A stretch of 64,000 bases of DNA from contig JAIWNI010000003.1 in NCBI GenBank assembly GCA_025331435.1, positions 310,001 through 374,000 on the forward strand, given 5' to 3'. Below the pieces are notes generated by a model. The model made no database searches. It was given only the letters and a program-made list of their open reading frames with translations, and was not told the DNA's origin. This document shows, piece by piece, positions 10,651 through 23,373 of the stretch. The first letter of the stretch is position 1, and each line of letters starts with the position of its first letter. The DNA comes from Choanephora cucurbitarum (taxonomy: Eukaryota > Mucoromycota > Mucoromycetes > Mucorales > Choanephoraceae). Both the position numbers and the translations under genes were made by a program.

Positions 10651-11976
10651 ATGCCCCTAACGAAACAGAGAAGAAAAGTAATTCAAGACCTTCTCAAGGA
10701 GAAACAAGTCAGTGGGTTTTCATGGTGTTGTTGTAATACATTTTTCGACACTATAGTAGATATTGGAAAGCATGTACATAAAGAGCATCAGAATGATTTA
10801 GATAGGCGAGAACAGGCTGAATTGAGAGCACAACAAGACATACAGCAACAAAAGGAGAATATAGCCAAACTAAAGCAGCGCAGAGGTGAAAAGGTTGGTC
10901 TTGTCATGATTCGGATAGTCTTGTTTGCCTAATGTCTTGTTTCTAAGGGCACATCAGATCCAATATCAGTGGATTGTCAATGCAATCTAGAAGAACACCA
11001 AGTGATTCTCTTTTATCGCTACACAAAAGTAGAAGATCCTGTCCAATTCGCTCTCGATCATCAGCACTATTGTGTCAACATGACTGGCAAAGTGCGTATA
11101 GCAAGTGAAGGCATCAATGCTACACTGGCCGGAACAAAATTCGATATCGATCGCTATCTTGACTGGCTGACACAATCTACTCAACCCTTCAGAGACCTTC
11201 CTGAACTCAAGGACGATAAGGCAGCTCGATTCAAGTTCTTTAAGCCTTCAGAAGGATGTATACATGTGTTTCATGAACTATCAATCAAGCTTGTCGATGA
11301 GATATGTCCACTAGGTCAATCGACAGTTGTGGTAGACGCTTTAAGCACGCAGGATCATAGACATGGCAAACTCAGTCCAGATGCTTTTCATAGCGAATTG
11401 CTGTCTGGAAATGATTTTGTCTTGATGGACACACGAAATTATTATGAATCCAACATTGGCTATTTCGAAAACGCAATTCGACCACCCATTCGCAAGTTCT
11501 CTCAGCTACCTGCCTATATTGAGCGCAACAAACAGGCACTTCAAGGCAAGAAAATATTGACCTACTGTACAGGTGGTATTCGTTGTGAGAAGGCAACAGC
11601 ATACATGAGACAGGCATTGCCAGAAAACGATATCTTCATGCTCGATGGTGGCATTCACAACTACCTTGAATGGCATAAGCAATCAGAGCGAAAAGAGCAT
11701 GTCTGGCTAGGCAAGAATTATGTGTTTGATGCACGACAGTCACTTGGGTCAGGACCTGTTGTCAGTTGTTGTCAGAGCTGTCAACAGCCTTGGGATCAAT
11801 ACAAGAAATGTATGTCTACCGGCTGTCACCTTTTAGTCTTGTTATGTGATGCCTGTTGTCAAAAGACAGAGGGGGGAGTTTATTGCTGTACAGAATGTCA
11901 GCAACAAAATCAGGCTGGTTACTGTGATTGTGAAAAGAAACGAAAACAAAAAGAACTGGAACGTATCCAAATTTAG
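10651..11976 (+). CDS. TSTD2/TrhO-like rhodanese-domain protein, likely tRNA hydroxylase family
   Basis: Exons 10651-10893 and 10948-11976 give 423 aa. The N-terminus has a Cys/His cluster (CCCNTFF...HVHKEH) resembling a degenerate C2H2 finger, then a coiled, Gln-rich helix. The TrhO-type acylphosphatase-like domain follows (ILFYRYTKVEDP, GKVRIASEGINATLAG), then a rhodanese domain with active-site Cys288 in YCTGGIRCEKAT. The last 80 residues are very Cys-rich (CCQSCQQPW, CDACC, CCTECQ, CDC), suggesting bound zinc. Bacterial TrhO makes 5-hydroxyuridine at tRNA position 34. A similar role here is inference from the family. The donor is GTTGGT, less usual than GTAAGT, but it keeps phase and a CCTAAT branch-like sequence follows. 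The gene is tail-to-tail with the next one, 142 bp apart. Confidence 0.88.
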
Positions 11977-12118
11977 TTTGTTACAAAGCAATACAACTAC
12001 TTTATTGGGTTAACATGAATAATAATAATAATAAAAAAGAGAGAGAAATCTAATATATAATAAGGCAAATTGAAACAAAAAAATGATTTTTTTTTAAATA
12101 AGTGGATATGAAGGGAAA

Positions 12119-14774
12119 CTACATAGCAGTAGCTGTTCCCCATTCTTGACGTGGCTTTGGTTCGCACCATAAATCATCTTCTTCACTTTCAGGATCGTCC
12201 ATCCATTTGGTATGGGGCTCTTCTTGTGGGCTTTGGAAGAGGCCAGAATGACGTTCTTTGTGAGGACTGACCTGTTGAGCTTCGGGCATGATGCGAGGTA
12301 ATTCATTTGTTTGGTGAATAGATGTGGTATAAAGAGACATGTTGGGGGCATCAGAACGACTCATGGTTTTTGATCTAGTACGACGAGGAGGAGGAATGAT
12401 ACTGTTGGTGGCAGTAGTGGATTCGGTAGGCGACTTTTCATCCATGATAGGAACAGGAGGTAAAGGTTCAGAGGGAGGAGGAGTGGGAGGAGGCATGGGC
12501 CAACTGGCACTACTGGTCTCTTTGACAAGGCTGAATCGAGTAGGAGTATTGCTGTGGTGGCTATGGTGACTGTGCAAACTGTGGTGACTAAATTGACTGT
12601 GGCTACTCAATCGTTGAGATAAACGGCGGTTTTCATCATTCAGCATCATGTGTTCACCACTCACAAGGGAAACAGGTCGTGTTGCTTGAGAAGAATAAGA
12701 GAAATGTTTGATTTCAGCAATCTTTTCCTGTTGGTACTCGTCATCAGAAGAGTCATAGCTGATGTTGGAGGAGATAGTATCAGCTGGGCTGTGGGGAGCA
12801 TGGTGATCGTTAGAGGCGATCAAGTGTTGGCTGTGAAAGGAATGGCGATGAATGCCATGGTCTTCTTCTTCGTCGCTAGAGTAAGACATACGAAGGACTT
12901 CCACCTCATCTTCTTCGTCACCATCCTCTGATGAAGAATACATGTATTGTTGTACTTGAGCCATCTGAAGACGAGCCTCGGCAATATCTTGATGTTGGCT
13001 AGATTGATAGAACATTTCTGTGTCCGAAACGGATGGTGCGGAGGAGACAGCATGGGGTTCGGTGTTGGAGAGGATCGTCTCTCGGCTTCTGTTGTTCGAT
13101 TGTTCCATCAAGAGGCTATCCTTCTCAAGAATAGTCTGTGTCAGCTCCATCACTTGAGCGTCCATGGTTCTTTTTTGAGCTTTCAACTGGTTTTCAAGAT
13201 CTTGAACAGTCTTGTCCTTATCGTGAAGCATGGCCGTCAGAGTGATGATTTGCTCTCGGAGCGTGTCGAGTGCAGCATCATGATCGTCAACTGCATTCTC
13301 TTTAGCATGAAGTTGTTCAGTCAAGACATCAATCTGTTCACGAAGCTCAGCTTCTTTAGCGCCTGAACGTTCATTAGCATGGAGGAGTTCAGTGAGAGTG
13401 ATGATCTGTTGGCGGAATTGATCGAGTTCTTGCTCATGGTGAGCGGTAGCCTCAGCAACAGCCTTTTCGATTTGAGCACGAGGGTCTTCTTGTGCAACAA
13501 CAGCACCTGTAGCAACAGTAGCACCAACGACAGCAGCGGCAACGGCAGTACCCACATTGCGTTGAGTAGGTTCACCATTTAGAGACAGCTTTAATGCTTC
13601 TAGTTCAGCATCATGTTCAGCCTGCTTCTGCTTCAAGACTTCTTTGATCTGGGCATCTACTTTTTGTTTATAGGACTGAAATTCATTTTGGATTTCGGTG
13701 GAAACGGTCATCATCAGCTGCATCTGACTCGAACTCATTTCGAGCTCAGCACGCAAAGAGGTAATTGTACCTTCCATCTGATCTTTTTGCTTGTAAAGCA
13801 AGTCTAATTCTTTGCGCAGGGCTGTTGTGTCTTCCTTTGGAGCTGAAGAATCTGATTGCTCCTTCAGGTCTTCCAGATGCAATTCGTACTGAGATAGAAG
13901 TTGGTCTTGCTTCAAAATCAAATCAACCCAATGGCGTAATTCCTTATCTTTTTCTTCAGTCATTTCAGCAATACTCTGTCCAGAAGCTTCCAGCTGGCGC
14001 TTATAAAATTCGATGTCTTCGTTGGCTCGGTTGAGTCGAGCGTTGCTTTGTGCAAGTTGTGTTTTGAGAGTCTCTGCTTGAAACCAAAGAGAAGCAGCCT
14101 CGGTTTCATGCTCATCGGAAGACTTGGTAGGTTTGTGGAGACCTAATAGGCCGTTTGCCTTTGTTGTGGTTTCTTCTGACTTTGGCAGGCTCTTGGCAGA
14201 TGAGATGGAGGATCGAGCAGTTGATATGTCATCCCTTGTACTCTGGATAGACGAACGCGCTGACTTGATTTCTTCAGTAGAGCTGTTGAGTTCCAAACTA
14301 GACGAAGAAGTTCTAGAAAGCTTTCTTAATGACACTTGATTTTCTTGAGCATCGTTGACGCTGGAAATACTGCTTGTAGAACCACGAGCGCGAGGGCTGT
14401 TTGTCTTTTCGGGTGACTTTGGTAAAACAAAACTTCGACGGGTACCTGTAAGTAAATAAAGGGACAACAAAATAAAGTGGTTTAGTCAAATCAAGAAAAA
14501 AGAAATCAGGGGGGGGGGGCAAAGAACGAATCTTTGCTTCCTAAAAAAAATGTTGTCTACCTCCTGTAGTACTATTGCCACTGTCTTCTTGCACAAATTT
14601 GTTTGTCCAGACAGAAGATACAGCTCCCATAGTCTTTAATCTAGCCAGCTCTTTATCTGCTGGCTTTCCTACTGGCTTTGCATTGTTTGTAGAGCTATTG
14701 GTAGCACTGAAAACAGAAGAGCGTTTCTTCAACCATGATCCATCTTCTCCAGTCGTTTCTGCCATGGTTGTCAT
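12119..14774 (-). CDS. Large coiled-coil protein, function unknown
   Basis: Exons 14561-14774 and 12119-14445 (minus) join in phase, restoring TTGGTRRSF across the junction, to give 846 aa. I do not recognise the family. The first 180 residues are Ser/Thr-rich and probably disordered. A long coiled coil follows to about residue 530, with repeated heptad blocks such as REQIITLTxxLHxK occurring three times. An Ala/Val-rich insert (GTAVAAAVVGATVATGAVVA) interrupts the coil at about residue 370. The C-terminal third is acidic, then His/Ser-rich, then Pro-rich (PPPTPPPSEPLPPVP), the last suggesting SH3- or EVH1-type binding. It is likely a cytoskeletal or polarity scaffold, but that is a guess from composition. 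Confidence 0.8.
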
Positions 14775-17700
14775 ATGTTGATGCTATAAAAAATGTACAA
14801 GGAAATGAAAATATTTAAAGGAAAGGTTTGAAATAGATGCGGTTTTAATAAAAAAAAAATAAGAAGAGAGAAAGGAAAGGAAGAGAAGATAATATATAAT
14901 ACAGGTACACACACACAAAAGAAAGAAGAAAAGGTCGAGAAATAGAATGATTCTCTTTATAAGAAAAAAAAAGAAAGCTCCTCGTAAAATAAAATTAAAT
15001 GAGCGGAAAAAGCGGATTTTCATATTAGGCGGAGCCAGATAAAGTCGTCTAGTAAAAAGGGAAACTTAACACATGCATTCAGGTACATATCTGAATTTCT
15101 GTGTATACCATACAATAAAGATGAGCTACTCGTAAATATAGGTATACGCTCAGGTGAGTTGCCTGTGCACATTGAGGCCAAAAGAGACCAAAAAAAGAAA
15201 GAAAGTCCACTACTTTAATCTAAATTGATTTGGCAACTCTTTTTTCAAAACAAAAACAAAATACTATTCTGTTAGCTAGTGTCTGATGCATTACTGCTAC
15301 AAGATGAATCTTTTAGTAGCACATTCCTGTTTTTTTTTAGCATAGGAGCCTAAGTTCCTCTCGAAATAGCTAATTGCCTTTTATATGCAAACTGATGAGA
15401 AACTTGTCAGCAAATAGAGGTGGTACAACTGTTTAAATTTCAGTACACAAAAAGGATTCAGCTTGTACCTGTATTACATAGTCTCTACAAAAGCACCTAT
15501 CGACTTTTTTAAGATTAGTTAGCTTAATCTCGGTATACCCAAAAAAAATAAGATTTACCAAAACTGAAGGAACAAAGCTTTGCAATTTCTTCTTCTTAAA
15601 CAACACAATATGTCTTAAAATCAATAGGCAGTTAGCTTTTTGGGAAATCCTCTGAAAGCATTCTATGTTAGGAAAAAGCACCTAGTTTCAGTCTGTTGCT
15701 TATTCTTGAAGCATGCTGTCTAATGCCATTCTTGGCTTTAGACAAGATTTTTTTTCCAGAAAATTAAGAAGAAAAGATTTAGGAGAAGAACAGTTCAATG
15801 ATCGCAGACTATACTTTCTCCTTTTTTTTTCTACCCTTGAATGAGGTTCTATGGCATGATTTGCTCAAATCAATCATTGCAGTGAACTTGTACTTCATCA
15901 AAGGAACATATTGTTGTCGACTAATGTACAGAAAATATAAAGTAAGACAGCTTCTTTGAAAAATTCCCTCTTCATTCAGGCATTTTATCAATTCATTGTA
16001 GCGATCATCCTTAGTCGTCTTGTTTGCTATTGAACCCGGAACTGTGCAAGGACCAAGCGAAGGTGAATTGAAGCGAACGATAAAGTCTTGAATAACAAAC
16101 TAATAATCGATCAACTTCATTTAGACTATAGATCGTTTTCTTCTAATTGGCTGCAAACACAACTTATACCTTTTGTTCAGTTAAACAATAGCTGCATTCT
16201 AAAAATAAATCAGAAAAAAGGAACTCAATTATAAGAAAATGTCTACCAAAATGTGCTTCCTTGAATCAAGAAAAGGATATTAATACTTCATCCCATATAA
16301 AAAAAATTGACTAAGTTTCGCACCTGAATATATTGGCCTGAGTATTCCAAAAATAAATATAAATGAAGCTCTATTGGTGCTTGTGTTACCTATATTTAAC
16401 TACACAATAGTACAATGACCATGCTCAAATTCAATTGACATTTTTGTGCACAATAGTTATAACCCGTAGATCCAAACAGATCACCTATCTTCCTTTTGTT
16501 AGCCTATGAAGTGTTTGACATAATATATCTATACTAATCACTCACCACAGATCGCCTTCATATGAAACCATATGAAGCAGGTTACTTGTATATGTAACTA
16601 ATGAAACAATTACAGCATACCGTTTGTATACGGCTGGAAATACCTGACAGAAAATGATGATTGAGGTCAATGCTAGTTTAATCCTTGTTGATATCAGTAA
16701 TTAGCTGAAGAAGGCCTAGACTTCACTTTCCCAATTTGGTACTTCAAATTAATTCTAACAAGGTGCATGTATTTTCAGTTGAACAATTGAAGAAGTAAAA
16801 TGACAATCCAATCTCTTACCGATTGAGTGTTGTTTTTTATTCTGTGCTTTGTAGAAGAACATTTGGGTCTTTGTGCAAAATAACATCAAATGCATCTAAA
16901 TTAGTAAGTTCTCACACAGTGGTAAACAAGCAATCTATCTGAATCTTACGCATGCATATTACACCCTTTTCTTTCCTTCTTTTCTGGCCATTGCATGCTA
17001 CTGCAGATCTCATAAAAAGAACTGTTCTTCAGCATACAAGATCTGTCTTTATGTGTGCTACAGAATACTATATGCTCAAATAAAAACTGACCTTACCGCG
17101 CTGGTGTAACACAATAAATGTTACACTATATCACTTGTCTCTCCTTTCAAATTTGATTGGTAAGCCTATCGGCTTGTATATTTCTCCTCCATTGTACTTC
17201 ATCTTTAATATGGCATTATGCTAAGACACTCGAATCATGGAAACAGGTAGAGATTTATATATTGAAATATAAAGAATGCTGCTATATATGCTTGTTAGAC
17301 AATGTGAAAAACTTTCTTTGGTCATAAACTTCATGTTTTGTGTCTTGGTACATATATAAGTGTATCCCACTATTGTCTTGATTAACGCTTCAAAGCAACT
17401 TTGGAAAGAAACCATTCTGCATGTACTACAGCATATTCTATTACACATTGGGCAAGCGCTTCATGGATCAACTAATGCTTCAAAAGGGGAAGAAACTTCA
17501 TATCACTATGATTTATATTTATCTTGACCTGCTAAAACTCCTAATCAAAGAATTTGAATAAAACTAGACATACACTGATACAAGTTTGGGGATATAAACG
17601 ATATTAATATCGTTCGCATCAATAGTTAGGGATCCAAGATTTCTTCTCATTTTATTTCTATACAAACATGGCTGTACATGTTGCTATCCAATCTATCTGA

Positions 17701-19493
17701 CGAGCTACTTCTTTTATTGAAACACAATCCATTTAATAGTAGAGACAGCTGCAATCTCTCAGATGTTAACACCAAACTTGGTCATGTGGTACTTGACCTT
17801 TGAAACAGTATTATGTACGAAGAATCTCAATAAATGCGCTTCAGTTGAGATGCACTGTGTCTCTTTGTATAAAAGAAAAGCAATACCAATAGACACCCAT
17901 AAAACATACTTCCAAATATTCAAAAAGCGTTAAATTCAAATCAGCAGAACGTTTTATGGTAGCTGAGAGAGAATGCATATTCGTTGTTTCTTCAGTTGCA
18001 TACAGCACTTCCATGGCAGTAATTGACGAGTCTGAAGATAGTTGCATAACTGCTGAAATTTTAGACTCTCAACCAGATACCGCGAGAACTCTAGAAGAAG
18101 CCTGGGGAAGGTTAAAAAGCTTGAGGGCGTAGAAAAAAGCCAAGTATGCTAGAGTGAGCGGTTCTCATCTGTCATTCGAAAATAGATTGAATCGTATCAT
18201 TCCTTTGCATACGAGCTCTTTAACGAATTTCGATTGTATCAATATTCTCATCGAAATTAAAAAGTCGACACTGCCGAGAAAGCTGATGAGATAGTTACCA
18301 TTTCCGTTCAATTTTTTGAAACAGTTAACCATGGCGCGCAGGGGGAGGGATTGTCTTTGGTGACTGACTGTGACAGGAACAGTGGATTAACGCAGTAAAC
18401 AGCTGTGGATCCCAAAGTGGATGCCACAGTCAAAAGCAGTAGTTCGACTCCAATTTAGTGACGCGCTACAATTCAGTATGCTGGTGAGAGAATCAATTGA
18501 GTGAACTAAAATACTTGTTTTCTTTTGGCAAAAGCGTTCCCTTTCCAATAGTAGCTTTACTTGATGCAGACATGAGCAGATCGGTTTGCGTACATTCAGC
18601 CTCTCTGACTAAACATGTTTCTATTATCTATTTAAAGATAAGTAAAGGAAGAGCGAATTTCAGTATGTTCTAGGCTTTTTTAGGTCAAATATAGCTTATG
18701 CTTAACTATCAATATGCGGAGAGCTTTATTTTTTTTTAAAAAATTGTAGATCGTTTTAAGACATTAGCTTTTTCAACGCATATACACTATAAGAATTACC
18801 TTGAAAAGATAGTAGGATTGAAGTCATACAAAATGGTTTGATACCTCATAATGTGGCCATTGAATATTGCGAGAGATGAGTTGCAGATACAATAGTCACT
18901 TTATTTGAGAGTGTGCATATTTTTGAGAAATACACTCTTATATTGAGCATACTCTTAAATCAAACACTCTTAAATCGAGCGACTACTGTAGTGATGTCTT
19001 ATAAGAAACATAACATATTAATTCAATGATAATTGTGATTGAGTAGCGAATTGTGCGATGGAAACATGTATCATACTTAAAGTTGCATTTGAGCGCTTGT
19101 TAGAGATAACTATTGAAGATCAACCAAAGGTTATCCATGTTTGTTGGCGAAACAAGAATGACAATCGCTTCGCTTGTAAAGAAAACAATTTAGACAATGA
19201 AACGAGAAATTTTAGTTTCTTTCTCTTTACTGCATTGAAATGCTACCCTATATACTTCCATATCTTCAAAATACATGAATTCACAGAAGCTTGGATAGGC
19301 AATAGTAGTTTGATATAACGACGGTAGTAGCAGCGCTTATACGATGTGGAGAGCCAATCGTATTGCTTGTTATCATCGGAGTAGTGCTTGAACTCAGTAG
19401 CCCCGCCCGACAATGCATATAACGGAGATTGAAGTTGAATTCCATTCTTCATTTTTCTCTCTATTTCTCTTTCTTTATTTCTTTTATACAAAT
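14775..19493. other. Gene-poor spacer, about 4.7 kb
   Basis: No supported gene over 4.7 kb, the longest empty stretch here. ORFs inside are short and lack codon or family signal. It holds a perfect 18-bp palindrome at 17597-17614, a slightly GC-richer segment at about 18050-18480 that looks like a decayed coding remnant, and an inverted-repeat element at 18890-18988. The proximal ends should contain the promoters of the coiled-coil gene (minus) and ARMC8 (plus). Confidence 0.5.
18890..18988. mobile_element. MITE-like inverted-repeat element, TA-flanked
   Basis: The ends are imperfect terminal inverted repeats of about 25 bp: CAATAGTCACTTTATTTGAG on the left and, read inward on the complement, CAGTAGTCGCTCGATTTAAG on the right, both continuing AGTGT. 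A TA dinucleotide flanks each end (18888-18889 and 18989-18990), as expected for Tc1/mariner-type target duplication. At 99 bp with no coding capacity, it is best read as a non-autonomous relic of a pogo/Tigger-like DNA transposon. Confidence 0.6.
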
Positions 19494-22332
19494 ATGACTA
19501 CCTCTAAATACGAAGAGTCGATAAAAGAGCTTAGTTCAAACGACGATCTGAAGCGCTTAAAAGCCTTAAAGTTTATTAAGAACTCTGTGATTGGCAACAA
19601 AACTAAGAAAGAGCTCTATATTAAGCTAGGTGTAGTCCAAAGGTATGTCACCCTTCTTTCTCTCCCACTTTCTCAATCTAAAAGTCAGATCAGCCAGTTA
19701 ACTTCACATGACGATCAGACTTGTAGAATACCTTTCTCTTCCTGATAACGATGCATCAACTGATTTGAAGATACAAGCAGTGACTATTCTGGGCAGTATT
19801 GCTTACGGTAAACATGTATTCTATTTCGGGGGAATAATTATGCAAAAAAAAAGTTTTGCTAACCAGTAAAGAGGACTTATAGGTAAAGACGAGAATGTGT
19901 CCACAGTTGTAGCCTCTGGAGCTATCGTGCCTTTGTTAGACACACTTGAACTGCCTCGTGATAAAGCTCCACTCGAAAGCATTCTAGAAAGACGTAAATT
20001 GATTGAAGCAACTACACGCGCCTTAAAGGCTATTTTTGCCTCTTCTCGCTCCATTCGATATGACTCTTTTTCGGTAATGAATCATTGGCTATTGCAATAC
20101 ATATCACGAAAATGACTAAAGATACGATATGATTAGGGCAAACACATTCATGATCTTATCTTATTGTTAGATACAACTTCTAGTTATCTAACTCGTAAAC
20201 CACAACAAACAAATGTCTCTTCAGAAGCTCTCTCGTTTGCGATGATTGCCGAGTTTACAGCCTCTATTGTGGCTAAATGTTGCGACACTCAGATTCAGCA
20301 ATTACAATTGGAAGAAGCAGGCGCCATTCAACCTCTTATCAACTTGCTTCATTCAGGTTGTATTAAAGCACAAAAAGCTTCATTAGATGCCATTGCAACA
20401 TTATGTCGAGAGAACAAAGAATTGGGTGAGCAGATTATCCGTACAAAATGTAAGAAAGGAAAGAAACAGAAAAAGATATATGTGCGAATGATTTCTTTTA
20501 TCTTCAATCCACATTTGTAGCTATCCATTCAAACCAGCTTACAACAAATACTATGCTGGAGTTTGTTAAGGACAAATCCCCTGATATACGTCTTGTAGCT
20601 GCTACATGGTACATACACAAAAAAGAAGAAGAAGAGAGAGAGGGCGATAATGGGATACTTAACTTGTAGAAAGATACTGAGGCTATTCAATTTTCTTTTT
20701 GTTCTAGTCTGACAAATCTGTATCGTACAGGCGTATTTTCAGAGCCATTTAGCGAGATTACACTGGTTGTCTTACCGGCTCTTGTTAAGTTATTGCAAGA
20801 TCCAACAGACGATGTTCAAGAAAAAGCACCACTTGTTTTAGCTGACTTAATTAAAGATAGTGAGGAAATGCAGAAGGCTGCTTATGATGCAGATGCAGTT
20901 TCTCGTTTAACCGATTTGCTAGCAAGTGTTTCTTCAAAGAATACAGAAGAAGAAGCTCAGCAGTTAGGCATACCCGGTATGGGTAGTGTAGCTAAAAGAA
21001 AAGAAAAAATTAAAGAAGTAAGAAAAAAATCAAAGAAAGTTGCTATACACTAAATCAACTCATATTGTTATTACTTAAATGCATAGAACTCTCTAATTGC
21101 TATTGCTGCTGCCACTTTGCTTAAGGAAGAATGTCGTACACAAGCAATTGAAGCCAAAGCATTACCTCATGTCATTTCTGGTTTAAACTCCAAATATCCA
21201 AACGTTCGCTTAGCTGCTTGTCAATGTGCTAAATCGTTGTCGAGAAGCGTCAGTCATCTAAGAACAAGTTTAGTAGATGCTGGTATTGCACCACCATTGA
21301 TCAAAGTAAGTAACCTTTTTATATCTAAGGCATATAATTTCTAAGTTTGCATACTAGTTGCTTTATGATGAATGCCATGTTGTTCAAGCAGCAGCATGCG
21401 GTGCTCTTTGTAACTTGGTACTTGAGTTTTCTCCTATGAAGAAAAGTGTGATTGAGGCAGGTGCTATTGCACGCTTTGTTGAATATTCACGCTCCAAAGA
21501 TGCTAATCTACAGTTAAATGGCGTCTGGGCTTTGAATAACTTGCTGTTTAGAGCTGATCTGCAAGCAAAAAAGACAGTAATGAATGCCTTGACCTATAAT
21601 GCCCTTATTGATCTAGTACATGAATCCAATGTCAATATCCAAGAACAAGCTTTGGAAATCGTTCGCAATCTAGTTTATGGTAAACAAGAAGATACAGATT
21701 GGGTGATTGAAGGCATTGGCAGAGAAGACCTTTTGGATGTATTAGAAAGTAAGCTACAGGTGATTTCCGATATGGGCGTAGAAGAGGAGAATGAGCAAGC
21801 CTCGTCTGCGGTAAGTGCAAGCTACTTGCAGTTCTATATCTTATTCTGATTGCAAAGAAAAAAAATAGCAAACACTTGTTCCTGCGTTGTATATTGTCGT
21901 AAATATGTCAAGTAATGCTGAAGAACCTAAAATGGCATTGATGAGTAGATCAAGTATAGTCAACAGTGTCATCCATCACTTGGTAAGATGATTCAACATG
22001 ATGAAATCCTGCTTATTTTGCTCACTCTTTCTTAAAAAAAAAGTCGCATGAAGATGCATCAGTCAGATTGGCTGCAATATGGTGTATCATTAACTGGACA
22101 TGGGCTAACACAGACGAAAATCAAGAAGGTACAGAAAGGAACAAAAAGCCATTAATCCATCAACATGACTCACAATTTAATAGATCTCGCTATACGTTGC
22201 CGTCGCCTAAAGAACTTAGGCATTGAAGAAAAGCTAGAGACTATGGAAAAAGATGCAAATAGAGATGTTAGTGATAGAGCAAAAAGTGCATTGGATCAAT
22301 TCCGCGGAGTTCTTGCCGAATTCTCTATCTAA
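19494..22332 (+). CDS. ARMC8: ARMC8 / Gid5 (Vid28) armadillo-repeat subunit of the GID/CTLH E3 ligase
   Basis: Eleven exons (19494-19642, 19719-19807, 19883-20073, 20137-20449, 20521-20608, 20708-21017, 21087-21305, 21358-21810, 21869-21982, 22044-22128, 22184-22332) join in phase to give 719 aa. Armadillo repeats run through almost the whole protein. Blocks such as IKNSVIGN, AVTILGSIAYG, VRLAACQCAKSLSRSVSHLR, CNLVLEFSP and LNGVWALNNLLF correspond closely to metazoan ARMC8. In yeast the orthologue Gid5 bridges substrate receptors to the GID ubiquitin ligase, which degrades gluconeogenic enzymes. A charged, low-complexity loop (about residues 365-385) is an insertion relative to my memory of the family. 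It is tail-to-tail with VMA3, 108 bp apart. Confidence 0.92.
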
Positions 22333-22440
22333 ACATACTTATATAAACGAAACAGAATAATAGCTATAATCATCATCATATAGGATGGTATCAAATTGAA
22401 CACAGATAAAGTACTTTATTTCCCCTCTTTCTCTCTTTTT

Positions 22441-23373
22441 TTAGGCAGAGCAGATTGAATTGTCAGCCTTAGCATTCAAAATAAGAGCAACAATCAATCC
22501 ATAAAGACCAAGAACTTCAGCGAAAATCAAAATCAAAACCATGGTGACAAACAAACGGCTTTCTCTGACATATCCACGTACACACTATAGAGTTACAAAT
22601 AAATATCTCTGTCTTTCTTCTTTCTGATTCTATATAAACCTACATAGTCACCAACGATACCGATAGCATAACCTGCAGCTAAACCACCCATACCAACAGA
22701 CAAACCAGCAGCCAAGGCAACAAAGCCACTATCATTTGCTTTAGTTATCTCATACCTATTTTTTCCCTCCTTTTTTTATGTTTTGCTTACGAGAATAAAG
22801 AATAGCCACTGGTGGGTGATACTACAGAATAAATGAATACACATGGATGATGATGAATGTTTATCACAAGACTTACATTGACCTGCTAAAAGAACTGCGA
22901 CAACTAAACCATATACTGCAATAATACCACTCATGACAACTGGGATCAAAGACTTTTGTTATGTGTTAGTTTAGTTTAAATGATACAAATCGAATCAGTC
23001 AATCTACCTTCATAACGAGCTCAGGCTTAAAGGAACCGATACCGGCAATACCGATACCAGCCTTAGAAGTACCATAAGCAGCTCCAAGTGCTAGCGTAAT
23101 CAAAAGAAAAGAAAGAGGCGCGTTTAGTATATGAGCAGACTTCACATCAACGGTAAAAAAGAAGGTTGTTCTGACTTACTGCTAAAGGCCATCTATTAGA
23201 CAAAAAAATGCCCATTGTACAGATTAAGGGGGAAAAAAAGTTTAGTCTGACAGTTTCATCTCATTAAGACTTTTCAGAAAACGCGTAAGCTAGAATTAAC
23301 TTACAGCACAAAAGACACCAGCAAAGCCAAAGAATGGTGCATAGTTTGGACAATAAATTTCGGAATCAGACAT
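22441..23373 (-). CDS. VMA3: V-type ATPase proteolipid subunit c
   Basis: Seven exons on the minus strand (23305-23373, 23180-23192, 23008-23090, 22877-22952, 22791-22821, 22644-22728, 22441-22584) give 166 aa, the normal size for this subunit. Four membrane helices are visible. [13 protein letters not shown] opens the protein, [16 protein letters not shown] follows, and the proton-carrying Glu142 lies in helix 4 ([12 protein letters not shown]). The c-ring rotates in the V0 sector to pump protons into vacuoles. Exon 2 is only 13 nt and exon 5 only 31 nt, yet both are needed to keep frame and conserved sequence. A c' or c'' paralogue is less likely given length and motifs. Confidence 0.95.

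Noticed and set aside
12339..14339. Several plus-strand ORFs opposite the coiled-coil gene
   Set aside because: They are antisense shadows of a biased, repetitive coding sequence.
18360..18480. tRNA-like T-arm sequence AGTTCGACTCC
   Set aside because: No matching A box, acceptor stem or anticodon arm could be folded upstream.
19058..19318. 86-codon ORF upstream of ARMC8
   Set aside because: Isolated, no recognisable motif, and it lies in the promoter-proximal spacer; likely chance.
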